Position numbers and translations under genes: made by a program. Below are positions 55,532-64,000 of a stretch of DNA of 64,000 nt, piece by piece; the stretch's first letter is position 1; every line of letters starts with the position of its first letter. The DNA is from Siphonodentalium dalli (Eukaryota; Mollusca; Scaphopoda; Gadilida; Siphonodentaliidae): the NCBI GenBank assembly GCA_032622095.1, contig CP136068.1:122083989-122147988 (forward strand), given 5' to 3'. The notes beneath the pieces are model-generated. The model had not been told where the DNA came from and made no database searches. It was given only the letters and a program-made list of their open reading frames with translations.

Positions 55532-55544
55532 ATTTTACTTTAAT
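55340..55544 (-). CDS. TMC: TMC gene, coding exon 1 (start codon at 55531)
   Basis: TTTATTTACAG acceptor at 55545, 13 bases of 5' UTR, then ATG at 55531-55529 and 64 codons to the GTGAGT donor. The protein starts [20 protein letters not shown], an acidic, Ser-rich cytoplasmic tail. The acceptor directly before the ATG shows that at least one untranslated exon lies further right; I could not place it. No in-frame ATG lies upstream within the exon. Family assignment rests on phase continuity with downstream exons. Confidence 0.78.
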
Positions 55545-55805
55545 CTGTAAATAAATATAGAAGTTGGTTTGAACCTGAAATTAATCGCTTTTATTACATC
55601 GCGGTCCGGTTTCTGAGGGCAGGGGGAGGGGTGGGCATAATGAATTGAAAATGTGTGAAATACTTTTACGTATATAGACTTTAATATATGCCGCAGAAAT
55701 ACATGTACCTATTCAAGTCTTGGAATTTAGAAAATTCAGCCTCCCCCCACCAACTTCTCTTCAGCATGAAACAATCAAGTTACTTGTTAGTCTATCCATT
55801 ATACA

Positions 55806-55945
55806 TAATTATGGGTAATTTTCAAGATTTAGTTGGAAATATGGCTTATTGCCATTCATCGGAAAGCTCTTCCCGAGAGCTTTCCGATGACTGGCAACAA
55901 GCCATATTTGCGACTAAATCCTGAAAAATTACCCATAATTCTGTG
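55806..55945. mobile_element. Foldback MITE family A, copy 8 (both ends truncated)
   Basis: Starts CATAATTATGGGTAATTTTC and ends AATTACCCATAATTCTG. Lacks the TA-CAGTAATGCCC ends, but the central hairpin with GGAAAGCTCTTCCCGAGAGC is intact. Confidence 0.8.
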
Positions 55946-56831
55946 GTTTATATTAAAATAAGAGTGCATATCGTAACTTTGTCTCACTTCTGTGCAAAAA
56001 AAAATTGAAAGCTAGAAAATTACTATGATGGCAAGATGAAGTAAATTTAATAGTGATGAATTGGAATTAAATTGAAATAATGTTCAATCTATTTGCACTT
56101 ATTCAGTATACTTCAATTTAAAAGTAACGCTCAGCAGCACTCAGTGCAATTTAATTACGCATCATTGTAATTCAATTGGCCATTAGTGTAATTGAATTAT
56201 TCTTCACAGCAATTAATTACTATGATGACATTTGTAAAATTAGTTATCCACAAAATGGCTACTCTAGTGTGCCAATAAACAAACATGTACGTTTATTAAT
56301 TATATGAACAAATTCCACCCTACACGATGCTTATTCGGGCCTGCCCTTTTTTTTTTTAAATTGATGGCTCGATAGTGGAGTCCATAACGGCTGCCGGTGC
56401 AAATAAAATACCAGAATATCGGTTCTCAAAGTGGCAGTCGCGAGACAAACATCTTAATATTCTTACAAGAAAATGTGGAATTGTTGTTATTACGTTGTTG
56501 CACTTCCGGGAATTTGAAAAATTATTGCCTTTTTTTGTGAGAATTGATAACATGCTTCCACCCAGTCTGGAGTAAACTACATACCCACATATAAAAAATA
56601 GTGGTCAGTATCAGTATGAATCTGAGTGTATGTTTACATAGACTGGCTTCCACCCTGTACTTCTATTCCGCCCTGCACTATTATTAATTTTAGGCAGTTT
56701 TCACCCTGTACTAATATTCTGCCCAGAACTTCTATTTTGCACACAAGAGTAACCCCATCCAAGTTTATTGAAATAACCGCACATCCAGAGTTGATTTATT
56801 CAGTGTCTGTTCTGGCAAAGTAGGAGAAGTA
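55946..56831. other. Non-coding, repeat fragments
   Basis: 56270-56350 is related in inverse direction to 53314-53420. 56645-56760 repeats CACCCTGTACT-like and TTCTATTCCGCCC-like words. No exon recognised; the TMC 5' exon may be here or further right. Confidence 0.4.
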
Positions 56832-57044
56832 CAGTAATGCCCTAAATAATCGACTGCTTTACCACAGCAGAATTATGGGTAACTTTTCAGGATTTAGTCG
56901 GAAATATGGCTTGTTGCCATTCATCGGAAAGCTCTCACGGAGAGCTTTCCGATGAATGGCAACAAGCCATATTTCCGACTAAATCCTGAAAAGTTACCCA
57001 TAATTCTGCTGTGGTTAAGCAGTCGATTATTTAGGGCATTACTG
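56832..57044. mobile_element. Foldback MITE family A, copy 9
   Basis: 213 bp, TA-CAGTAATGCCCTAAATAA ... TTTAGGGCATTACTG-TA. Both arms carry GACTGCTT / AAGCAGTC instead of GACTCCTT / AAGGAGTC. Confidence 0.9.
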
Positions 57045-57122
57045 TATTGGGTAGTAATGGTTAACTTCGCGGCTTCAGCTCAGTTGGCTTCTCTTCCTTT
57101 TACAATGGATTACAATTTTTTA

Positions 57123-57500
57123 TTAACCCTTCCATGACTGGAGCTTCCTGAAATTTTGCGAAAACCCTGTGCCAATGCATTCTCTTATATATGATAGGCT
57201 CCACAAGGAGCCTCGCATAAATAAGAGAATACATTGGCCTAACAATAATATTTATCTTGACTTGTAAGCCAGTGCATTCTCTCAGGGCTCGATTTAACTG
57301 GATTTGCATCGCAATTTGCGATGCGATTTTCAATTTCTGCCGACCAATTTACAATGAAAAAACATTGGTGGGGAATGCTTTACAAAATGTAACCAGTGCT
57401 GCAAAATGCTATACAAATTTAAACATTAAATCAACCCCTCTGACTGAGATTCTCTTATAATTTATTTGAGACTGCATAATTATATAAGAGAATGCACTGG
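57123..57500. repeat. Palindrome-core MITE (CATGAC type) interrupted by another repeat
   Basis: TTAACCCTTCCATGACTGGAG, then a core at 57172-57238 with centre GGCTCCACAAGGAGCC. A fragment starting AGGGCTCGATTTAACTGG (hAT-like end with CGCAATTTGCGATGCG words, 57285-57335) seems to split it. The other side, AGAGAATGCACTGGCACTG, is at 57488-57506. Confidence 0.55.
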
Positions 57501-57972
57501 CACTGACAATGAATTGTGATGAATATTTCATGAATGGAGGTTTCCCAGGGATTGTTCTGCCTATTTTGGGAATGGGTCCGGGTCCCTTCAAATTGGGAAA
57601 AATGTGTCTTTACAGACAAAAATTGGGAATTTTCCATTGTTTTAGAAAAATTCAATTAATCACTATTACACACAAGTAAATAGGACTAATACCGTACTTT
57701 TCGGTGTATAACGCGACTTAAACACAGGTAACTCAAAGATGGAGTAAAATCCCAGCCCATTGAGGTCCATTTCTCAGCCTCAGGTAAGTTGAAAATTCAC
57801 AGATAACAAAGGAAGGATTCAAGCCATCCACCAAACTTCGACGGAAAAACGGTAATACAATACAATAATTAATTTGTATAGCGCTCAATATTATGAGTAC
57901 ATATTCAACGGCGCTTTACATTACATCGAGCTCATTGCCTAATCAGCATAATACATGTACATGCACATATAT

Positions 57973-58565
57973 CTAGGAATTAAATGCTACATCAAAGAGA
58001 TATGTTTTGAGGCCGGTCTTAAACTTATTTAAATCAGTGAATATTTTCAAGTGAGGTGGAATGCTATTCCATAGATGTGGACCTGCAAATGAAAATGCCC
58101 TATCGCCAAACGTTTTCTGTTTGTTGAAAGGAATGTACAAAAGCATACTGCCATCAGATCGTAATCCATATGTACACACATTTCTGTCTTTGATCATATC
58201 CTGTATATACAATGGTGACATGTTATTACGAGATTTGAATACAAGCAAAATAATTTTGAACATGATTCGATACTCCACTGGCAGCCAGTGTAATTGCTTG
58301 AGAACTGGAGTTATATGTTCATGCCGAGGAGTGTATGATACAACTCGCGCCGCAGCATTTAGCACTTTTTGCAGGCGATCACACTGGTAATCCGGTAGTC
58401 CATACAGTAAAGAATTACAGTAATCTAAGTGTGACGTGACAAAAGCATGGACCAATGTCTTAGTTGAGTCTACATCAAGGTATTGTCTAATTTGTCGGAT
58501 TTTGTATAAACCTCTGAACGCCTTCTTACACATATTAGAGATATGGTTATCCATTGTCATGTTTG
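57973..58565 (-). pseudogene. LINE RT C-terminal region
   Basis: About 195 codons after the hAT insertion: ISNMCKKAFRGLYKIRQIRQ, HLDYCNSLLYGLPDYQ, AARVVSYTPRHEHITPVLKQ, LHWLPVEYRI, WNSIPPHLK. This is the conserved thumb/C-terminal region of CR1/jockey-type RTs, ending at a normal stop. It is separated from the rest of the ORF by the hAT and so cannot be made as one protein. Codons 58574-58758 of the open frame belong to the hAT. Confidence 0.88.
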
Positions 58566-58574
58566 TGTCAAAAT

Positions 58575-59806
58575 TAGTGCTGAAACGGATATCCGGATAA
58601 CCGGTTGGCAACCGGCTACCGTCGGCAACCGGTTGAACTACGATCAACCGGTTAACCGCTATGTAATACACACATGCAATGCCACTGATAAAAACTATCG
58701 TGTTCAGGTCCTTCAGATCAAAAGTCTTCCATGAATGGTAGATTACATAGTCTGGCATTGGCGGCTAAACATCAAAGATGCATGACGTCAACTTTGATAT
58801 TCCGATGTCCGGTAAAAACACGTGCACTGACGCCACCTGGTCATCGGCAAAGATCAATACAATCGTTTTCACTGCAGTACGGCGTGATCATTTGACTTAA
58901 TTCTACTCTCCGACTCACTACTTGCAGACAGTGTCATGGATACCCAAGAAATGAGTAAATCAGATGCCTGGGCACATTTCAAAGAGAAATTGGCAGAATG
59001 CAAACTCTGAGAACCAACCCTATTTACATACGCTCGGTCTATACTTCTAACATTACTGAGTTTGAGTAATCTCAGTCGATGAAGTTCAAATGAACTCGAA
59101 TCACTTAAGTGGTGTTCCCGTGCAGTCGGACTTATTTGCATCCTACTAATGACTATAAATTTTCAGCATTTGATTGTCTTATAACAGAAAACACTGTTTT
59201 CAGCTGTTTTTTAAATTTTCATTTGTTAACTACATAAAGTTCACAATCTTCATAATTGTGTTTATCGATGTCAATCATGATCCTATCAATCACAAATTGC
59301 CAAAGAACACCCAGCAGTTAGAATACCTGAGTCACATGACCTAATAATCGGCCAGAACCCGCAAACACTATAATGGCAATAAAAAAAACACTGCTGATAT
59401 TTGCATGTACGAACATGTATATAGGTCACACAATATTCTTCCCAAGACGAGAACGATAACAAGTCAGGTAGCAGTCGCAACTGCAGTACAAACAGGTCAA
59501 GCATGACACGTCTATTTATAAAAACTGAGTTTTAGTTCACTGTGTCATCTGCCAAGTTGTCAACACGTGGCTTTGTGACGTTCGTGTTTGGTGATTTACA
59601 TTCGTTTAATAGAAGCTATGTCTGTGTAAACATTACGCGAGTGTGCCATACAGTTAATAAATCAAATTATACTGATATATTGGTACATATTATGGTGTAA
59701 ATAATCAGTGTAAAGTCATAGGTTGAAAATAGCGGATAACCGGTTATGATCCGGTTACACGTCGCGGTTAACCGGCTACAAAAATAGGTCAACCGTTTCA
59801 GCACTA
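58575..59806. mobile_element. hAT non-autonomous element inside the LINE
   Basis: Ends TAGTGCTGAAACGG / CCGTTTCAGCACTA with perfect 8-bp duplication GTCAAAAT (58567-58574 and 59807-59814). Subterminal ACCGGTT/AACCGG words. 1232 bp, no transposase. Related to the insertion at 12385-13723. Confidence 0.93.
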
Positions 59807-59814
59807 GTCAAAAT

Positions 59815-60282
59815 ACGATCCCAGGTTGCGAACAGTGTCCTTTGTTGGTATGTCGGCGTCTCCCACATGAATTGAACTGATGTTGACTTTCTGAAGTTGT
59901 TGTCGAGAACCAATGATTATGAATTCAGTCTTATCGCATTTATCATGAGTCGGTTGGTAATCATCCACGCTCTAATGTCCACAATACAGTTCTCCACAAT
60001 TTGACGTGCTTTAGTTTCGCCTCTCTCTGTCGGTCGAAATGAAAAGTAAATTTGGGTATCATCTGCATAGCCGTGAACATCGGGGAGGTGACTTTCAACA
60101 ACTGAGAATAATTTCGAAATGTAGAATAAGAACAGCACGGGTCCAAGACAACTTCCTTGTGGAACTCCGCACTCGATGGGGAAATTTGTAGACTTTGAGC
60201 CATTAATGGATATTTGCTGTGATCGGTTCGTGAGGTAAGATTTCAACCAGATAGCTGCAGTGCCGCGAACACCAAAGTCAGA
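59815..60282 (-). pseudogene. LINE RT palm region
   Basis: ORF 60246-59917 has SYLTNRSQQISINGSKS, GVPQGSCLGPVLFLFYISKL and GYADDTQIYF (YADD catalytic box). It stops before the hAT. A stop near 60282 and a frame change separate it from the upstream ORF. Confidence 0.88.
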
Positions 60283-61359
60283 TTATAGAGTATCTAGAAG
60301 AATATCATGGCGGACGGTGACGAAAGCAGCGCTCAAATCTAGTAGCACAAGCAGAGTGACCTTTCTTGTTTCCATGCTGCAGAGAATATCATTTTTGACT
60401 TTAAGCAGCGCGGTTTCAGTTGAATGGTGTTGACGGAAAGCAGAAGTGTTTATTGGAAGAGGTGCATGTTGTTCGCTGTGCCGAATGAGTTGGTCTATCA
60501 CTGTCTTTTCACACAATTTAGAAATGAAGGATAGGTTGCTGACGGGTCGGAAGTTCTTGAAAACAAGATCAGCACCGGATTTCTTGAGAAGAGGGTGAAC
60601 TATGGCTGTTTTCCAGCTACTGGGAACATGTCCTTGGCTTAATGATAGGTTTATCAACTGGGTGATGATAGGTATCAGGGAGTCACATTTCTTGAGTAGC
60701 GTTGTTGGTATAGGATCGAGTTCACAAGATGCAATTGAAGAGCGTTTGATGATTTTAACAACATCGTCAAGGTCGAGATCGTCGAATGTTGTGAACGTTT
60801 CCGTGGCTTCCTCTTTGTCGACACAAGGCGCTTTCACGGTGATGTTGTCAATCTTCTTTTGGATAAGTTCTATCTTTTCAGAAAAGAATTCACCAAACTG
60901 CTCCGCCAATTGTCCTGCTTCATCATGTGGTGGTAGTGTCTCATTCGGTTTCTCCTCACACAACTTTTTCACAACTTTGAAAAGTTGCCTGCTGTCACCA
61001 TCGCACTTGTTGATCGAGTCGGTGTAGTGTGACTTCCGTTGATTGGAGAACTTGTTTCGGGCATCACAGTACGATCTTTCATGATCTGCAGACGTGCCTC
61101 GGGTCCTCTCCTTTTTTCTCCGGTCGGCTTTGAGTACTTTCAGGTTGTCGTTGAACCAGGGTAGCGTTGGACGCACGACTATTGTTTTGGTCTTAGTTGG
61201 TGCATGTTGGTCTAGCAGCTGGGATAACGTGTTGTTGTAACAAGACACAAGTCCATTTAAATCAGTCCATTGTTGTTTATGCAGATCTGATTCTTTGATG
61301 TCACTGTCGAATTTCTCAATATTGATGTTGTTAATTTTGCGGAAAGTCACAGTTTTCAT
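60283..61359 (-). pseudogene. LINE ORF2, linker and RT N-terminal region
   Basis: 358 codons. The first ~190 form the basic linker between endonuclease and RT (LPWFNDNLKVLKADRRKKER), then RT motifs PIPTTLLKKC, PSSWKTAIVHPLLKKSG, NFRPVSNLSFISKLCEKTVI, and HHSTETALLKVKNDI. LVLLDLSAAFVTVRHDILL holds the first catalytic Asp; the usual second Asp in this motif is Val. The endonuclease is missing and the ORF ends in a stop, so the copy is dead. Confidence 0.9.
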
Positions 61360-61669
61360 GAAACGCCCAAGTCACAGTTTTAATGAAACACCCAAGGATG
61401 TTTTAATGAAACACCCAAGGATGGATAGGTATCTAGTTGTAATTCAATAAATAAATAAAAATAATTAATACCAAATCAATGTGTCCGTGTTATCATTCCC
61501 ATATTGAGCTACCAGTACCGTACTACCATAATGAAGATACAATGAGCCTATATATAGATGGTAACCAACATGGGTGATTACCGCTCATCAAAGACATATT
61601 TTAAAAAAGCATGCATGAGTTCTTTTCACTTCACTGCACTGTCACATGACAACATTGTAAACAACCTGA

Positions 61670-61939
61670 TTAGCAATCACTGAGTGGCAGCCTATCCTCC
61701 ATTTCGCCGGTATCAGAATCACTGTCTGGCTGTTCAGAATTTTCCGCCACCGAGATAGTTTTCTCAGAATTGTCCGCTGACACAGAAGAACTATCATTTT
61801 TTGACGAAATTGTCTCGGTGGCGGCGGAATGGTTAACTATCGCGGCTGTATCGCGTCGCAGAAACTTTGTGATAGTCTGCTCCGGCTTGTATCCCCGCTT
61901 TGTTAGTTTTTTCACATAGTATTTTGAATTGTGCGACAT
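61670..61939 (-). CDS. Uncharacterised 89-residue ORF
   Basis: MSHNSKYYVKKLTKRGYKPE, a basic start, then an acidic Ser/Asp-rich tail and a stop. The short basic start plus ITKFLRR resembles N-termini of some hAT-derived proteins, and it lies between the candidate CAGGGAT ends. No DNA-binding or catalytic motif is present. Could also be the start of a spliced host or transposon gene. Confidence 0.3.
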   Translation of the reverse strand: MSHNSKYYVKKLTKRGYKPEQTITKFLRRDTAAIVNHSAATETISSKNDSSSVSADNSEKTISVAENSEQPDSDSDTGEMEDRLPLSDC

Positions 61940-62306
61940 GACAAGTATTTACTGTACACGTGTTTTATATAAATCAGCAATTTATTTCGAGTTATCCTCC
62001 CTCTTTCATAAATGCGCTGACTGGTAGAGGGGAGGTAATTTGCATGTTAAGCTAATAGTTAGATCGCCGCGTCTACATTGTACAATGCGGGCTCCCGATG
62101 TCGCTGCTTTTCAGCGGTTTTCAGCCGTTTATCGACTGAGTGTACAAAACGTCGGAAAAAATTGATAATTATTCAATAAACCCGATGGTATTATATACCT
62201 GCCTGCAATTGGGAATTTGGTGGTTGAAAATTGGGAATAAAGGTGCCTTTTCCCATTGGGAATGGGGCCGAATACCGGACCCTGCGGACACCTAAAAAAA
62301 TCCCTG

Positions 62307-62419
62307 TTTCCACATGTATGTATTCATTAGTGGGAGGAGCTTTCCATTGCTAGGAGAAAAGGATTCTGCAGAAATAGTTTAATTAGTTTTACAGCCAATG
62401 TCTATATGTATGGAATACT
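62307..62419. other. Short unassigned segment
   Basis: Nothing recognised. Confidence 0.3.
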
Positions 62420-62765
62420 ATTAGGGCCACATCATAATGGTGCTTTTGGCGCCACTACATGTAGTAGCGCGCCATTACGATGCACATTTTTATGCGCGCC
62501 AAAATCTGCGATATTACTGCTTGTTTTGGTGTGCCACAAGCGACAAAACATGCATCATTAGTCGCGCGCCAAAACATGTGCTAATGCTGTAATTGTGCAC
62601 ATTTGGCGTGCACCAAAATGTGCGATATTATAGTGCCAAAATGTGCGCCATTATGGCATGCCAAAACATGCGTTAATATTGCACATTTCAGCGTGCGCCG
62701 AAATCACCAAATTGTGCGCACGATTTGCCGCTTCACATATGTTTTGGCGCTTTCGGAGTGAACCA
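62420..62765. repeat. Degenerate array of GCGCGCCAAAACATG-type words
   Basis: Over 340 bp the words GCGCCAAAA, TTTTGGCGC, ATGTGC, GTGCAC and CATTA/TAATG recur in both directions at irregular 20-40-bp spacing, bounded by TTTTGGCGCTTTTGGCGCC and TTTTGGCGCTTTCGGAGTG. An outer GGGCCACATCATAATGG-like edge may mark a MITE. A TA microsatellite lies at 62793-62813. I recognise no family. Confidence 0.6.
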
Positions 62766-62813
62766 TTAGGAAGTGTCCAGAATAGTATTAGTATATATAT
62801 ATATATATATATA

Positions 62814-63365
62814 TGACTATACATACGTTCTCTTCATCTTTAATTAAATAATTGTGTGAATAAATGTGCGAGTGTCATGTAAAATAAAATAACAACATTA
62901 ATAATGGATTGATTTCCAATATTATTGTACAAATCGTAATTTCACAACATTAAGATTTCAAAAATTTTGTTTCAAAATTGAAAAGAGGCAATTTAACATT
63001 ATTATCACTTTATAGGGCGTTCTCTAGGCCATTAGCACTGTTAAACCGGGCGTTCGAAATGATGTAACACTCGGCATTTTTCCGGGCCGATATTGGATCG
63101 TGCTTTTCAATAATGGCCCGCAGAAAATATCCGCAGCAGAATTACCTCCCTTCTCAATTTGCGCTTCCGTTTTAGGCAAATCGCTAACGAAAAATGGGAA
63201 CAGATTATCACTAATTTACTAATGTTTTCCACTAATTTACAGTCGGATAATTCCTGTTTTTCGAAGGATTATTACCCCAAAGGTTAGTATCAGGGCCTGA
63301 CCCAGCCCGTTTTCGACTCCCATATACCGGGTTTGGGGACATTGAGTTTGGGCGCCCAAACAAAT
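62814..63365. other. Non-coding, nothing recognised
   Basis: AT-rich with a short GC-rich segment near 63045-63140; no exon or repeat structure identified. Confidence 0.35.
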
Positions 63366-63650
63366 TGAAGGCAAAAAAAAAAAAATTAATTTAATAAATA
63401 TATATATTTTTTTTAATTCAGGTCCCAATTCATATTATAACAAGATACACAGCATTTGTGTATTTATATATATATTGACATAAGACATTTAAGTTTACAA
63501 AAAGATTTAAGTTTAACAGTTGGAATCATACTGTAAAGTATGTTTGGTTCTATCTAGCTTTCATCTGTGAAAACTTCAAATAGTTCAGGTTTGTTACCAT
63601 TCAGCCTTCAGACTTTAGTATTTCAATCAAATTAAAGCGAAATTACACAA
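63366..63650 (-). repeat. Dispersed repeat shared with 20030-20260
   Basis: In the minus direction it carries the same segment as the interior of the 19049-20362 element (ACTGAAGTCTGAAGGCTGAA, CATACTTTACAGTATGATTC, ATGAATTGGGACCTAAATT). Confidence 0.75.
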
Positions 63651-63784
63651 TACAGTATGGTATAGGAACCAGGGATGGATCCAGGGATTTTTTGGGGACA
63701 CCTGTTTTGGGACCATGATATGCCGTAGGCCCGAGATGGGGGTAGGTATGGAGGGGGTCGCCCCCTCCCTTATGTGCAGCATTA

Positions 63785-63955
63785 AAGATCCCGCATAAGA
63801 AAATGCACTGGCTTACAAGGTCAAGATAAAGGCCAAAGTATTATCTTATATATGCAGGTCTCCTTAGATGGGAGACTCTCATTTATATAAGAGAATGCAT
63901 TGGCACAGGATTTTTGCAAAATTTCAAGAAGCCCCAGTCATTAAAGGGTTAAAAT
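63785..63955. mobile_element. Palindrome-core MITE (CATGAC type), partial
   Basis: Left side GAAAATGCACTGGCTTACAA; right side ATATAAGAGAATGCATTGGC then AGTCATTAAAGGGTTAA. Core centre CTCCTTAGATGGGAG. The right TTAA is kept. Confidence 0.6.
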
Positions 63956-64000
63956 ATTTCTCACTGGACACATGATTAAGCAAATAAAAGCTCTATATCA

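Larger units (their letters stand above)
57854..61359 (-). mobile_element. CR1/L2-type LINE, 5'-truncated, split by a hAT
   Basis: Minus-strand non-LTR element: the C-terminal half of ORF2 is spread over 61359-60283, 60246-59917 and 58560-57973. The 3' end is near 57854-57868 with a TATTGTATTGTATTACC microsatellite tail typical of the CR1/L2 group. No endonuclease domain: the element is cut short at its 5' side, the usual fate of target-primed insertions. Confidence 0.85.
57546..62306. mobile_element. Candidate old hAT element (CAGGGAT ends) holding a LINE
   Basis: Left CAGGGATTGTTCT and right AATCCCTG are inverted. Subterminal GGGAATGGGTCCGGGTCCC and its partner GGACC...GGCCCCATTCCC also face each other, as do several AATTGGGAA words. 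No clean 8-bp target duplication was found, so two separate fragments are possible. If one element, the LINE at 57854-61359 inserted inside it and the ORF at 61670-61939 may be its transposase start. Confidence 0.4.

Noticed and set aside
58566-58758. N-terminal extension of the LINE C-terminal ORF
   Set aside because: These codons lie in the inserted hAT element; the match to RT begins only after the target duplication.

Overview
This is an AT-rich eukaryotic window, almost certainly from a non-vertebrate animal. It has long introns and is packed with transposon debris. Some repeats (a ~160-bp tandem monomer around AAGGGCCATAACTC, and monomers ending in an AAGTTGAGCTAAAAA-type segment) remind me of molluscs and other marine lophotrochozoans, but that is an impression and I cannot name the species.

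The backbone is one host gene on the minus strand. Eleven coding exons between 55531 and 1704 join in phase, each with AG/GT splice borders, into 456 codons of a transmembrane channel-like (TMC) protein. They cover the cytoplasmic N-terminus, four membrane segments and the loop after the fourth; the C-terminal half lies beyond the left edge. Upstream exons lie right of 55544. Nearly everything else is intron filled with mobile DNA. I saw no other intact host gene, no rRNA or tRNA gene and no CRISPR.

Layout: 0-10.3 kb holds TMC coding exons 8-11 with Tc1/mariner-like and TTAA-bounded MITEs. 10.7-16.7 kb holds an LTR retrotransposon of Gypsy type (minus strand; LTRs, PBS, PPT and target duplication visible) broken by a hAT insertion. 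19.0-22.4 kb has coding exon 7 squeezed between two inverted-repeat elements. 24.7-28.6 kb holds an uninterrupted 1272-residue L1/Tx1-type LINE ORF2. 29.8-32.0 kb is a foldback element whose arms are ~21-bp GATATC-centred tandem repeats. 34.2-36.1 kb has exons 5-6 beside a compound palindrome. 37.0-44.2 kb has a zinc-finger gene fragment, tandem arrays and a 2,269-bp direct duplication. 44.3-45.6 and 50.7-52.4 kb are hAT elements. 46.6-48.7 kb holds exons 2-4. 54.2-55.3 kb is a TTAA-bounded element made of monomers with CACGTG motifs, next to coding exon 1. 57.5-62.3 kb is a nest: a hAT inside a CR1/L2-type LINE, perhaps inside an older hAT.

The most unusual signals are: (1) a ~70-bp near-perfect palindrome shared by several MITE families with unrelated ends; (2) the GATATC foldback element with a 6-bp target duplication; (3) MITE copies whose two arms carry the same private substitutions; (4) repeats ending within a few tens of bases of TMC splice sites. 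Nothing here looks like a prokaryotic-style defence or gene-cluster system.
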